From: Hyphomicrobiales bacterium
Lineage (GTDB): Bacteria > Pseudomonadota > Alphaproteobacteria > Rhizobiales > JAJFHC01
Direction: 5' to 3'
Assembly: GCA_021775835.1 (NCBI GenBank)
Contig: JAJFHC010000181.1
Location: 1-25,593 of the forward strand
Length of the DNA stretch: 25,593 nucleotides
Under the pieces are notes generated by a model. The model was not told where the DNA came from, did not search any database, and was given only the letters and a program-made list of their open reading frames with translations. How positions within the stretch are numbered: the stretch's first letter is position 1; each line of letters begins with the position of its first letter. Of this stretch, positions 1 to 7,118 are shown piece after piece. Both the position numbers and the translations under genes were made by a program.

Positions 1-221
1 ACTGGCCGGTATGTATCTGGTCTGCGGACGGGTGTTTTTTTTCGGTGGCGGATTCTGGAGTGTTCGTTGTGGTGTTCATTGGGTGTGGCCTTTCCTCATC
101 TGGTGGACCCTGACACGGCGGTCGTGAGGCATCGATAATCGATTGTACTGCCAACCCGACACAGATCAAGGCCTGGCATCGAGGCCGGGCAGCACGCGGC
201 TTAACCGAATTTTATTGCCGA
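1..221. other. Left-edge region without an assigned gene
   Basis: No gene can be supported here. All three forward frames stay open from the left edge for about 110-135 bases, so the C-terminal tail of an upstream gene could end here, but none of the three short peptides is recognisable. A T-rich run lies near positions 34-41, and a small symmetric sequence (ATCGAT, one base, ATCGAT) lies at 131-143. A TTG at 143 opens a longer in-frame extension of the downstream kinase, but it has no ribosome binding site and the extension matches no domain. Confidence 0.4.
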
Positions 222-303
222 TGTGCTCTTATGAAAGCACAGGAGAGAGTCCACGAAAAGGTTCCCTCACGGCAGCCGGAGAGACTGCGGGGGTGAGAAA
301 ACC
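222..303 (+). promoter_or_regulatory. Possible structured mRNA leader of the histidine kinase
   Basis: Two hairpins can be drawn by eye. The first has 6-bp arms at 222-227 and 236-241 (TGTGCT/AGCACA). The second is a stacked helix with three perfect segments: GGTT 260-263 with AACC 300-303, CTCAC 266-270 with GTGAG 293-297, and GCAG 272-275 with CTGC 285-288, separated by small internal loops. It ends 22 bases before the chosen kinase start. I could not match it to a named riboswitch class, so it may be an untranslated leader with control function or chance pairing in GC-rich DNA. Confidence 0.3.
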
Positions 304-325
304 GGGCTTTAACAGGAGCGGGGCA

Positions 326-1642
326 ATGAGCATTCCAGAACCGATGGCGCGTGCCATGGTCGTGACCGATGATGGAGCGGCGGGAGGTCCGGTGCCGCTT
401 AACGAAGACGCCCGACTGAACGCACTTCTCGGGCTGAACATCCTGGATACGCCACCTGATGAACGGTTTGACCGGATCGCGCGCCTGGCCGCGAAGCATT
501 TCGGTGCGCCGGAGTCCCGCATCACTTTCGTCGACAGCGACCGCACCTGGTACAAGGCCTGTTACGGCACGCCGTCCGTGGAAGGCCCGCGCGACAACGC
601 TCTATGCTCACGCACGGTGATGGGTGATGCCGTGATGGTGTCGTGCGACCTGTCGAAGGACCACCGCTTTTCAGCGATGCCCCAGGTCATGGGTCCGCCC
701 CACCTGCGGTTTTATGCCGGCGCGCCGATCACCCTCGAGGACGGCCCCGACGCCGGCCAGAGAGTGGGCTCCTTGTGTGTCTTCGACGTTAAGCCACGGA
801 TGTTTTTTTCAGACGACGACAAGACGTTCCTGGCCGACCTGGCACAGCTCGTGGTCCACGAACTTGAATTGCACAAACAGATCGCCAGCCGTGACACCAG
901 CCTCAAGGAGGCCGCCCGTCAGGTCGATATAGCCAGGGGCGCCAAGGAGCGCTTCATGCGCGTGGTCAGCCATGAACTGAAGACGCCGCTCAGTCATGTG
1001 GTTGGCTTCGGCGAGATTCTCGCCAACCAGAGACTCGGGCCACTCGGCAATGAAAGCTATGAGGACTATGCTCATCACCTGTTCCAGTCCGCCCGTCGTC
1101 TTGAGGGGTTGATCGAGCGGGTGTTGACCTATTCTTCAGCCGATGCCGGTGAACTGCGCCTGTCGGAAGCGGACGTGGCGACTGGTGACATTCTCGAAAG
1201 ATGCATGGACCTTGCGAACTTCAACGGCAAGACCGGCAACGTCGCCATAAGCCGGACCATCGAAGCCGGTGCACCCGCGACGCTCTACGTGGACGACGTT
1301 CAGATGGTGGAAGTGGTCGTACTGTTGCTGGAAAATGCCATATCATTTTCCCCGGCGGGTGAGACCGTGGATTTGACGATCGGCCGCAGCGAAGACGGTG
1401 GCCTGAGCCTTTGCGTGCTGGACCGGGGGCCAGGGCTTGGGGGCGATGCTAGCACCGGGGTTGCCATACGGCCGTTCCGGCAAGGCGATGAACGCCGCGC
1501 CCGGCGTCACGAAGGCATGGGCCTGGGCCTGCCGATCGCGCGCGCGCTGATCGAACTCCATGGCGGCACTCTGACACTGAACAACCGGCAAGGCGGCGGT
1601 GCGATCGCGCAAGCCGTCCTGCCCGCCCATCGCTGCCGATAG
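326..1642 (+). CDS. GAF-domain sensor histidine kinase (orphan, cytoplasmic)
   Basis: This 438-residue protein autophosphorylates a histidine in response to a signal sensed by its GAF domain and would pass the phosphate to an unlinked response regulator. The GAF region covers about residues 25-180 and carries the LDTPPDERFDR and VGSLCVFD signatures. HisKA follows with the H-box VSHELKTPLSH (His216). The HATPase domain shows the N-box (LLLENAISFSP), G1 (LDRGPGL) and G2 (GMGLGLPIARAL). No signal peptide or membrane segment is seen, so it should be cytoplasmic. The ATG at 326 was chosen because AGGAG lies seven bases upstream; the reading frame is open back to a TTG at 143, but that extension has no ribosome binding site and no domain. 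No response regulator gene is adjacent. The next gene runs toward it with a 34-base gap. Kinase assignment is firm; ligand and pathway are unknown. Confidence 0.9.
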   Translation: MSIPEPMARAMVVTDDGAAGGPVPLNEDARLNALLGLNILDTPPDERFDRIARLAAKHFGAPESRITFVDSDRTWYKACYGTPSVEGPRDNALCSRTVMGDAVMVSCDLSKDHRFSAMPQVMGPPHLRFYAGAPITLEDGPDAGQRVGSLCVFDVKPRMFFSDDDKTFLADLAQLVVHELELHKQIASRDTSLKEAARQVDIARGAKERFMRVVSHELKTPLSHVVGFGEILANQRLGPLGNESYEDYAHHLFQSARRLEGLIERVLTYSSADAGELRLSEADVATGDILERCMDLANFNGKTGNVAISRTIEAGAPATLYVDDVQMVEVVVLLLENAISFSPAGETVDLTIGRSEDGGLSLCVLDRGPGLGGDASTGVAIRPFRQGDERRARRHEGMGLGLPIARALIELHGGTLTLNNRQGGGAIAQAVLPAHRCR

Positions 1643-1676
1643 CCGCTCGATTGCCGCCAGCGCCCCCGTCGAACTG

Positions 1677-2306
1677 TCAGGTCTTGTAAAGCGGGACCTG
1701 GACGCCCGGTTTGAGATGATCTTGCGACCACGCTTCGCGGGCAAAGACCTCGCGCACCATCGGTTCAAAGAAGCTTAATGGCAGTTGGTCCATGTCAGGA
1801 TCGAACGACCGCTGGTCCCAACGCTCGCAGAAGTCGACGGCCGCCTGATAGTGGGGGCTGTCCTTGTACTTCTGGCGCGCTTCCGGGTCCTTGCCCACAT
1901 GATGGGCATAATAGACCATCTGGAAAATACCGTGATGGCGGATCACCCAGCTCACTTCCTCGCGCACATAAGGCTTGATCACGGCCTCGGAAATCGAGTC
2001 GTGATTGCAGGGTGCGAGCTCGTCGCCGATGTCGTGCAGCAGGGCGGCCACCACCCAGTCGATGTCGGCGCCGTCGCGGTAAGCCAGCGTCGCACTCTGC
2101 AGCGAGTGATCGAAGCGGGTCACCTTGTAGCCTGAAATCGAATGCTTCAGGCCTTCCAGTGCTTTCAGCACGCGGTCAGCGGTTTTGGAGACGAATTCTT
2201 CTTCAAGCACGTCGAGGAATTCGTAGTCTTCCTTGGTGCCGTCCTTCATCTGGACGAAGTTGACGGTCTTCATCTTGGGTTCGGATCCTGTCCGGTCGTC
2301 TAGCAT
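1677..2306 (-). CDS. HD-domain oxygenase, mixed-valent diiron type (PhnZ/TmpB-like candidate)
   Basis: This 209-residue HD-superfamily protein carries H67 (DHSLQ), H91-D92 (LLHDIGD), H102, H124/H125 and D164 (ERWDQ). That six-ligand set is typical of HD-type mixed-valent diiron oxygenases (MIOX, PhnZ, TmpB), not of simple HD phosphohydrolases with one metal site. Known members cleave C-C or C-P bonds of hydroxylated substrates with O2. The 24-residue spacing from the first His to the HD pair matches PhnZ as I recall it. The Tyr/Glu loop residues that PhnZ uses for 2-aminoethylphosphonate are not at equivalent positions (Tyr60 sits where the Glu would be), so the substrate may differ. The start at 2306 has AGGAG seven bases upstream; an internal ATG at 2273 is the alternative. 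It lies 83 bases downstream of a PhyH dioxygenase, which repeats the PhnY-PhnZ and TmpA-TmpB pairing. The family call is an inference from motifs; a plain hydrolase is possible. Confidence 0.75.
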   Translation of the reverse strand: MLDDRTGSEPKMKTVNFVQMKDGTKEDYEFLDVLEEEFVSKTADRVLKALEGLKHSISGYKVTRFDHSLQSATLAYRDGADIDWVVAALLHDIGDELAPCNHDSISEAVIKPYVREEVSWVIRHHGIFQMVYYAHHVGKDPEARQKYKDSPHYQAAVDFCERWDQRSFDPDMDQLPLSFFEPMVREVFAREAWSQDHLKPGVQVPLYKT

Positions 2307-2389
2307 CGCGGGGCTCCTGAAATTCGGTGTCGAACACTTTGGCGTCCATACTCTCTTACGCCAATTTGCCGCCCGGCAAAAGATCGCCG

Positions 2390-3253
2390 TTACCGGACGT
2401 AGTTCATTTCCTGTTCGGCACCGGCTCCCAGCACCTGGGCGTGCTGATGGAAAACCCGGTCGAAAGTATCGAGCGCTGCCGGCGCGAAGTCGGCCTTGGC
2501 GCCATCGAGCAGGGTGAAATGGTCTGTCGTATTGGTGCCGCGCACAAGGGTTGCAAAGTCCTGGTCGGCGCCGTGTTGGCGAACCTGCGGGGTGATGTAG
2601 CGCACCACGAAGGCGACGCGGCGGTCCTGGGACGTGTTCGGCCCCGAGGCATGAAACATGCGGCCGTGATGCAGCGACATCTCTCCCGGCTGGAGTTCCA
2701 CGGCGATGGCATCGTCTTCGGCCACGTCGACGGCAATCTCCTGGCCACGCGACAACAGGTTGTTGTCGTCAAAGGTATCGTTGTGGGGCACGATCGCGTT
2801 CTTGTGGCTGCCTTCCACGAATTTCATGCAGCCGCTCTCGACCGTCGCCGGCGACAGGGCAAGCCAAGCGGTGATTTCCTCGTCGGTTTCCCCCAGTCCC
2901 CAGTATGTCAGGTCCTGGTGCCAGGACACGATGTGGCTGGTGCCGGCCTCCTTGATGAAAAATTCAACGCTCCAGGCCAGGAGATCAGGTCCCAGAATGC
3001 TTTCCACCGCATTGAGGATGGCCGGATCCCGGCTCAGCTTGTCAGCCAGGGACAGCACGTAGTGACTGCCCTGGCGCATGTAGGTGTTCAGCGGATGACG
3101 CAAGGGCGCTGGATCGCCGGCATACTCCCGTTCCACGGCCTCGATCTGCTGGCGATACCCCAGGGCGGTTGCGTCATCCATCACTCGAACCGGGAACAGG
3201 AAACCGTCATTCTTGTATGCTGTGGTCTGAGCCTCGTTAAGACTGCCGGTCAT
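2390..3253 (-). CDS. PhyH-family Fe(II)/2-oxoglutarate-dependent dioxygenase
   Basis: This 287-residue protein is of the phytanoyl-CoA dioxygenase family, which hydroxylates an unactivated carbon using O2 and 2-oxoglutarate. The iron ligands are visible as H112-x-D114 (SWHQDLTYW) and the distal H201 (MFHASGPN). R212 in RRVAFVVRYI is the expected 2-oxoglutarate-binding arginine, eleven residues after the distal histidine. The length is normal for small-molecule PhyH enzymes such as PhnY. The start at 3253 is supported by AGGAGG seven bases upstream. It is the first gene of a two-gene unit with the HD oxygenase, and it is divergent from a LysR-type regulator. Inference: it installs the hydroxyl that the HD protein then uses for bond cleavage. 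It has no signal peptide and should act in the cytoplasm. The substrate is unknown; ectoine hydroxylase-like or halogenase-like roles are less likely, since the iron-binding Asp is present. Confidence 0.88.
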   Translation of the reverse strand: MTGSLNEAQTTAYKNDGFLFPVRVMDDATALGYRQQIEAVEREYAGDPAPLRHPLNTYMRQGSHYVLSLADKLSRDPAILNAVESILGPDLLAWSVEFFIKEAGTSHIVSWHQDLTYWGLGETDEEITAWLALSPATVESGCMKFVEGSHKNAIVPHNDTFDDNNLLSRGQEIAVDVAEDDAIAVELQPGEMSLHHGRMFHASGPNTSQDRRVAFVVRYITPQVRQHGADQDFATLVRGTNTTDHFTLLDGAKADFAPAALDTFDRVFHQHAQVLGAGAEQEMNYVR

Positions 3254-3361
3254 GGGTTACCCTCCTGATGATTGGCGGCTTACGGCGATCATTATGGCGA
3301 AGAGCTTAGGGTTTGAAAATCTATGAAATAATTGCTCTTGATAAAGTTTTGCTTTACCTGA

Positions 3362-3382
3362 ATGCCACGCATCGTGTGGCAT
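3362..3382. promoter_or_regulatory. Palindromic candidate operator between lysR and the PhyH gene
   Basis: A perfect inverted repeat, ATGCCAC-N7-GTGGCAT, lies in the 145-base divergent region, which is otherwise AT-rich (3310-3360). It ends 16 bases before the chosen LysR start, where the bound regulator could repress its own gene and activate the minus-strand oxygenase pair. It covers an upstream in-frame ATG at 3381, which supports initiation at 3399. A CATAAT-like minus-strand -10 element lies at 3289-3294. Operator function is inferred; LysR sites are usually T-N11-A, and this one does not follow that exactly. Confidence 0.45.
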
Positions 3383-3398
3383 GAAGGGACGCCGCCTC

Positions 3399-4298
3399 AT
3401 GGATCTAACCCAGATTCCCTCGCTAAATTGGCTGCGCATATTCGAAGCCGCCGCCCGTCATCAGGGTTTTGCCGCCGCTGCCCGCGAATTGGGCATGTCG
3501 ACGCCGGCTGTCAGCCAGCAGGTCCGTGCTCTGGAGGTCCATTTGCACCAGCCCCTGTTCGACCGCGAGGCCCACGGTGTGACGCTGACCGAAGCCGGCA
3601 GGGACTACCTCAATGTGGTCCAGAATGCGCTGGAGAGTATCAAGCTGGGCACCAGCGCCATCTTCGGCGAGGCCCGCAACCAGCCGTTGGTCCTCCGTGC
3701 CGCCCTGATATTTGCCCATGCCTGGCTCGCTCCCCGGCTACCGGGGTTCCGGCAAAAACACCCGGAAGTCCGCCTCCACCTGTCGACCGGCAATTACGAG
3801 GAGGACTTCCAGCGGGGTGGGGCAGACCTGCAGATTGTGTTCGATGCCGCCAAATGGTCACCCGACCTGTCCGACGCCCTGTTTCAGGAACGTCTCTATC
3901 CGGTCTGTACGGCGGAAGTCGCCGCCAAGATCACCAGGCCATCCGATCTAACCGCGGTCCAGCTGATTGAAACCGTCGGTCACATCATTGGTTGGCGTGA
4001 CGTCTTTGAGGTTCTTGGAGAATCTGCTCTCTACGAGGCGCGTGCCGGCGAACTTGACCGGCTCCACACCGACAACACCATGACCGCCCTTATGCTGGCG
4101 GGCGAGGGCATGGGGGTCATGCTGGCCCGCGCGCCGGTCACCGACACGGAAATCGAACGGCGGGGGTTGGTCCGTCCGTTCGACATCGAGATCTCCAGCG
4201 CCCAGAAATATGCCCTCGTCCGACGTCCTGGTCCGATGCTGAGTGACGCTGCCCGCAGCTTTCGCACCTGGCTCCTGGATGAAGTTCAAGATCTTTAA
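3399..4298 (+). CDS. LysR-type transcriptional regulator (GcvA-like)
   Basis: This 299-residue regulator has an N-terminal winged helix-turn-helix (about residues 5-62; FAAAARELGMSTPAVSQQ is the recognition region) and a C-terminal effector-binding domain. The sequence starts SLNWLRIFEAAARH, typical of the GcvA-like branch. The ATG at 3399 is chosen because AAGGGA lies nine bases upstream; an ATG at 3381 is in frame but has no ribosome binding site and falls inside a palindrome. It is divergent from the PhyH dioxygenase and HD oxygenase genes, the normal arrangement for a LysR regulator of a catabolic operon. The effector is probably the substrate or a pathway intermediate. The regulator family is firm; the target is inferred from position. 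Confidence 0.9.
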   Translation: MDLTQIPSLNWLRIFEAAARHQGFAAAARELGMSTPAVSQQVRALEVHLHQPLFDREAHGVTLTEAGRDYLNVVQNALESIKLGTSAIFGEARNQPLVLRAALIFAHAWLAPRLPGFRQKHPEVRLHLSTGNYEEDFQRGGADLQIVFDAAKWSPDLSDALFQERLYPVCTAEVAAKITRPSDLTAVQLIETVGHIIGWRDVFEVLGESALYEARAGELDRLHTDNTMTALMLAGEGMGVMLARAPVTDTEIERRGLVRPFDIEISSAQKYALVRRPGPMLSDAARSFRTWLLDEVQDL

Positions 4299-4300
4299 CT

Positions 4301-4325
4301 AGACGATACGTCTCGTTACATGTAA
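4301..4325. promoter_or_regulatory. Adjacent palindromes, candidate TetR autoregulatory operator
   Basis: Two symmetric sequences lie between the LysR stop and the tetR start. AGACG-ATA-CGTCT (4301-4313) is perfect, and the overlapping 14-base ACGATACGTCTCGT (4303-4316) has a single mismatched pair. TTACATGTAA (4316-4325) is a perfect 10-base palindrome ending nine bases before the tetR ATG. TetR regulators commonly bind such short symmetric sites over their own promoter. No ribosome binding site is visible between the second palindrome and the ATG, so a short-leader or leaderless mRNA is possible. Confidence 0.45.
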
Positions 4326-4334
4326 TGTTGCCTC

Positions 4335-4988
4335 ATGTTCAAGGTGAAAACCCGCATCCGGCCCAAAGCACCACCTGATTCTCCGCCGCAGCAGCCTCAG
4401 TTGTCGAAACGCCGTTCGGTCCGGGCTCACGGGGCCATTTTGACGGCGGCGGCGGATGTGGCGGCCGAACGCGGTTACCAGGCCGCGACAATCGAGCAGA
4501 TTGCGGCGCGCGCCGGCACCGGCAAGCAAACCATCTACCGCTGGTGGGGCGCCAAGCCGCGTCTCTATCTGGAAGTCTATGAGCACCTGGTCCCGGTCGA
4601 TGGCCTGGGCGCTGCTTCCGGCAGTGTCGCGGGCGACTTGAAGTCAATTCTTACCGCTCTGTTCGAACTCTACAGAAACACCCCGGCAGCCGACATCCTG
4701 GCCGGCCTGATCGCCCAGAGCCAGTCCGACAAGGATCTGGCTCAGGCTCTGCGTGATCGCCTGATCGACGGGCGGCGCGCTGTTCTCACGACCCCGCTCG
4801 AACAAGGCCGTGCGCGCGGCGAGATCGACGCTGCCGCAGACATCGAGGCCATGGTCGACATGATCGTGGCGGGAGTCTGGTACCGCCTGCTTGTTCGCGG
4901 TGGCGCCCTGGACACGCCGTTTGCCGATACCCTGGTGCGCACCGTGACAGGGTTGAAAGAGGAGGGGCAACATGACTTTCCGGTTTGA
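4335..4988 (+). CDS. TetR-family transcriptional regulator
   Basis: This 217-residue protein has a TetR helix-turn-helix at about residues 30-76, with the signatures AAERGYQAATIEQIAARAG and TIYRWWGAKPRLYLEVYE. The C-terminal helical ligand domain resembles the TetR_C_11/16-type groups. The N-terminal 25 residues are basic and proline-rich. The ATG at 4335 has no clear Shine-Dalgarno sequence. The gene overlaps the downstream acetyltransferase by 17 bases in another frame, so the two are very likely cotranscribed and translationally coupled. Two palindromes directly upstream suggest autoregulation. The ligand is unknown; the linked GNAT gene suggests that the pair handles a small amine or toxic compound, which is an inference. 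Confidence 0.88.
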   Translation: MFKVKTRIRPKAPPDSPPQQPQLSKRRSVRAHGAILTAAADVAAERGYQAATIEQIAARAGTGKQTIYRWWGAKPRLYLEVYEHLVPVDGLGAASGSVAGDLKSILTALFELYRNTPAADILAGLIAQSQSDKDLAQALRDRLIDGRRAVLTTPLEQGRARGEIDAAADIEAMVDMIVAGVWYRLLVRGGALDTPFADTLVRTVTGLKEEGQHDFPV

Positions 4989-5484
4989 AGGCTACCGACC
5001 GGGCGCCATCGCCGATGTGGTCGGTCTTCACATGATCTACTACACACGGGAGTGGGATTTTGGCCTGGCGTTCGAGACCAAGGTGGCCGGGGAATTGTCC
5101 CAGTTCCTGGCACGGATCGACGCCGAGCAGGATCAATTCCTTTGCGCCCGCGATGAAATGGGCAAACTCCACGGATCGATCACGATCGATGGTGCCGGGG
5201 CAATCGACAGCAGCGGTGACGGCGCTCATCTGCGCTGGTTCGTGGTCAGTGATGCTGCCCGCGGCACGGGCCTTGGACGGGACCTGTTGGACCGGGCCAT
5301 GACCCACTGTCGACGCCAGCGTTTCGCGACAGTCTACCTGACCACGTTCGCAGGCCTCGACGCCGCCAGGCATTTATACGAATCCATCGGTTTCGTGCTC
5401 GCGGCCGAGCATGACGACGACCAGTGGCAGGGCGGTGTCCGTGAGCAGAAGTTTGTGTGCGACCTGAACGCGACCGGTCTTTGA
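4972..5484 (+). CDS. GNAT-family N-acetyltransferase
   Basis: This 170-residue protein is of the GNAT superfamily, transferring an acetyl group from acetyl-CoA to an amine. Motif A, the pyrophosphate-binding loop, appears as ARGTGLGRDLLDRA after the strand LRWFVVSD. The end of the fold is visible as ARHLYESIGFVLAAE, where Tyr in LYESIGF is the usual general-acid position. The start is inside the end of tetR, preceded by GGAGGGG, which supports coupled translation. The family is clear but the acceptor is not. Possible acceptors include small amines, peptides or an antibiotic; nothing in the sequence decides between them. Confidence 0.87.
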   Translation: MTFRFEGYRPGAIADVVGLHMIYYTREWDFGLAFETKVAGELSQFLARIDAEQDQFLCARDEMGKLHGSITIDGAGAIDSSGDGAHLRWFVVSDAARGTGLGRDLLDRAMTHCRRQRFATVYLTTFAGLDAARHLYESIGFVLAAEHDDDQWQGGVREQKFVCDLNATGL

Positions 5485-5577
5485 TGTCTTCGGCCAATAG
5501 TGCCCTGGCAATGTTCGGCTTTCCGGAGCGGCTCGGACGTCTCTTGAACGGGTCAGGGTGTAGCGTAAGCGAGTGGG

Positions 5578-5605
5578 CCCCGGATCACACTACGTGTGTC
5601 CGGGG
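5578..5605. repeat. REP-like hairpin, first unit
   Basis: CCCCGGA (5578-5584) pairs with TCCGGGG (5599-5605), and CACAC (5586-5590) pairs with GTGTG (5594-5598), with one unpaired T. The loop is only three bases. The preceding stretch (about 5560-5577) and this hairpin look like the dispersed GC-rich intergenic palindromes common in alphaproteobacterial genomes. It sits between converging genes. No other copy is in this window, so repeat status rests on general resemblance. Confidence 0.5.
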
Positions 5606-5641
5606 AACGAAACTCAATTGCGTACAAAAAACTCAACCGTT

Positions 5642-5660
5642 CCCCCGACTAGATCGGGGG
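5642..5660. terminator. Perfect hairpin between converging genes
   Basis: CCCCCGA (5642-5648) and TCGGGGG (5654-5660) form a 7-bp perfect stem with a 5-base loop. It lies 160 bases after the GNAT stop and 87 bases before the end of the oppositely oriented ATPase gene, where it could end transcription from either side. No T tract follows on either strand, so it is not a classic intrinsic terminator and may be a second half of the adjacent REP-like element. Confidence 0.35.
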
Positions 5661-5746
5661 CCTACTCGCATTGACCAGACGATCAGCGTTCGCAGTTCAT
5701 TCTCAGGCTTTGCACGAGGTCCCAGTAAACACTCTGCCACCGCGCC

Positions 5747-6904
5747 CTACCGCTTTGGCCAGGCCCAGGCCGGGGCCTCAATGCCTGGCGCCACGGTCTC
5801 TCCGAGCTCTTTTTCAAGCGCGAACACGGCGGCATTCTCGACATTCGACAAAGCCTCCACGAGCGGTTGAGCGTGGGACACCACGATCACCTGCGAGCGT
5901 GCCGAGGCCGCACTGATCAACCGCGCAAGTGGTGCCAGCAGGTCGGGATGGAGACTGGTCTCCGGCTCGTTCAGAACCAGCAGCGACGGCGGCCGTGGCG
6001 TCAGGAGGGCAGCCACCAGCAGCAGGTAGCGCAGCGTGCCGTCGGAAAGCTCGGACATCCGCAACGGCCGGAGCAGGCCGTGCTGCGTCATGGTCACCTC
6101 GAACCGGCCGTCCGGCGCCGACACTGAAATCGCGCCGCCGGGAAAGGCATCTTCGACCGCATCGTCGAGGGCACCGGCGTCACCGATCTCCCGGATGGTC
6201 TGCAGCGCCGCCGCCACATCGGCGCCGTTTGACGCCATTACCGGCGTTCGCGTGCCGACCTGGGCACGCCTTGCGGGCGCCTCCGGGTCGGTCCGGAAAT
6301 GATCGTAGAACCGCCAGCCGCGCATGCGTTCGCGCAACACCAGAAGCTCGGGCACGCCACGAGGGTCAGCCGCATGAGTCATCATGGAATCGAAGGGGGC
6401 AAGGTCGGTCACGACGGTTGCCCGCGCGCCCGCCTCGTCGAGGGCCTTGACGCCTGGTCCGTTGCGTTCGGCAAAAACGTTACGCCGTTTCAGGACCTCA
6501 CCCGCCCAAACCGCCTCCGTCTTGATCTCTGGGTCGGCATTGAAACATGAGCTGCCTGCCGGGGCCGGCAGGCCCAGGTCGATGGCGTAACCATAGTCTT
6601 CGGAAGCGAATCCGAGTTTGAGGCTCACCCGATTCCGCCGCACGGTACCCTGAACCGGAACCGCCCCCGTTTTCATGGCTCGCGAAAAAGCCTCAGGCCC
6701 GGCCCAGAGCGTTGACTCAAGTCCGCCTTCGACGGCCAGAGACCCGATGATCCGCCCCTGTGCCGTGTCTGCCAGTAGCCGCAGTGCCTTGTAGAAACTC
6801 GACTTGCCGCTGCCATTGGGTCCGGTGATCACGTTGAGCCGTTCCAGCGGCAACGTCAACTCCCGCAACGAGCGGTACCCGGAAACGGCAAAGGTGAGGA
6901 TCAT
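5747..6904 (-). CDS. Standalone AAA/SMC-like ATPase (RecF-type predicted ATPase)
   Basis: This 385-residue protein has an ABC/SMC-type nucleotide-binding fold. Walker A is GPNGSGKS at residues 28-35, the signature region is MSELSDGTLRYLLLVAAL, Walker B is LLVLNEPETSLHP near 308-319 (Asn in place of the first acidic residue), and the switch histidine is VIVVSHAQP. The start FAVSGYRSLREL is typical of the RecF-like AAA_21 group (COG4637 type). No coiled-coil insert or nuclease (TOPRIM) domain is seen; the protein is too short for an OLD nuclease. Upstream GGAGA supports the ATG. The gene stands alone between a convergent GNAT and a divergent SRPBCC gene, so no partner reveals its role. DNA maintenance or defence functions are known in relatives, but nothing here shows it. 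Confidence 0.85.
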   Translation of the reverse strand: MILTFAVSGYRSLRELTLPLERLNVITGPNGSGKSSFYKALRLLADTAQGRIIGSLAVEGGLESTLWAGPEAFSRAMKTGAVPVQGTVRRNRVSLKLGFASEDYGYAIDLGLPAPAGSSCFNADPEIKTEAVWAGEVLKRRNVFAERNGPGVKALDEAGARATVVTDLAPFDSMMTHAADPRGVPELLVLRERMRGWRFYDHFRTDPEAPARRAQVGTRTPVMASNGADVAAALQTIREIGDAGALDDAVEDAFPGGAISVSAPDGRFEVTMTQHGLLRPLRMSELSDGTLRYLLLVAALLTPRPPSLLVLNEPETSLHPDLLAPLARLISAASARSQVIVVSHAQPLVEALSNVENAAVFALEKELGETVAPGIEAPAWAWPKR

Positions 6905-7118
6905 CGGGTGCAGGTCTCCATCATGGCGGGATACGCAGGGGTATCATGAACGCAAGTTTAGCGGATGCGTATGTCGATTTGGCATCGCCGGGCGATTTTT
7001 TCCAGGGTGGAACGGCGCCAACACATCAAATTTTGCCGGCCTGTCCGGGACCGCCATTTTGGCTGGTATGAAACCAAGCCCATAATGCAGGTTCGACGTC
7101 TTCACAAAAGGAAAACTC

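Noticed and set aside
222..303. Named riboswitch such as cobalamin or glycine in the kinase leader
   Set aside because: A GCCGGAGA-like stretch first suggested a B12 box, but the other conserved elements of both classes are absent.
2327..3268. Long open frame of about 313 codons on the plus strand opposite the PhyH gene
   Set aside because: It is antisense to a gene with intact catalytic motifs and a good ribosome binding site; the product has no domain.
5457..5870. Plus-strand frame running through the REP-like hairpins
   Set aside because: It starts inside the GNAT gene in another frame, crosses both hairpins and overlaps the ATPase gene end; no domain.
5929..6450. Plus-strand frame opposite the AAA ATPase gene
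   Set aside because: The product is Arg/Pro/Ala-rich, as expected from a GC-rich shadow frame; the ATPase motifs are on the other strand.
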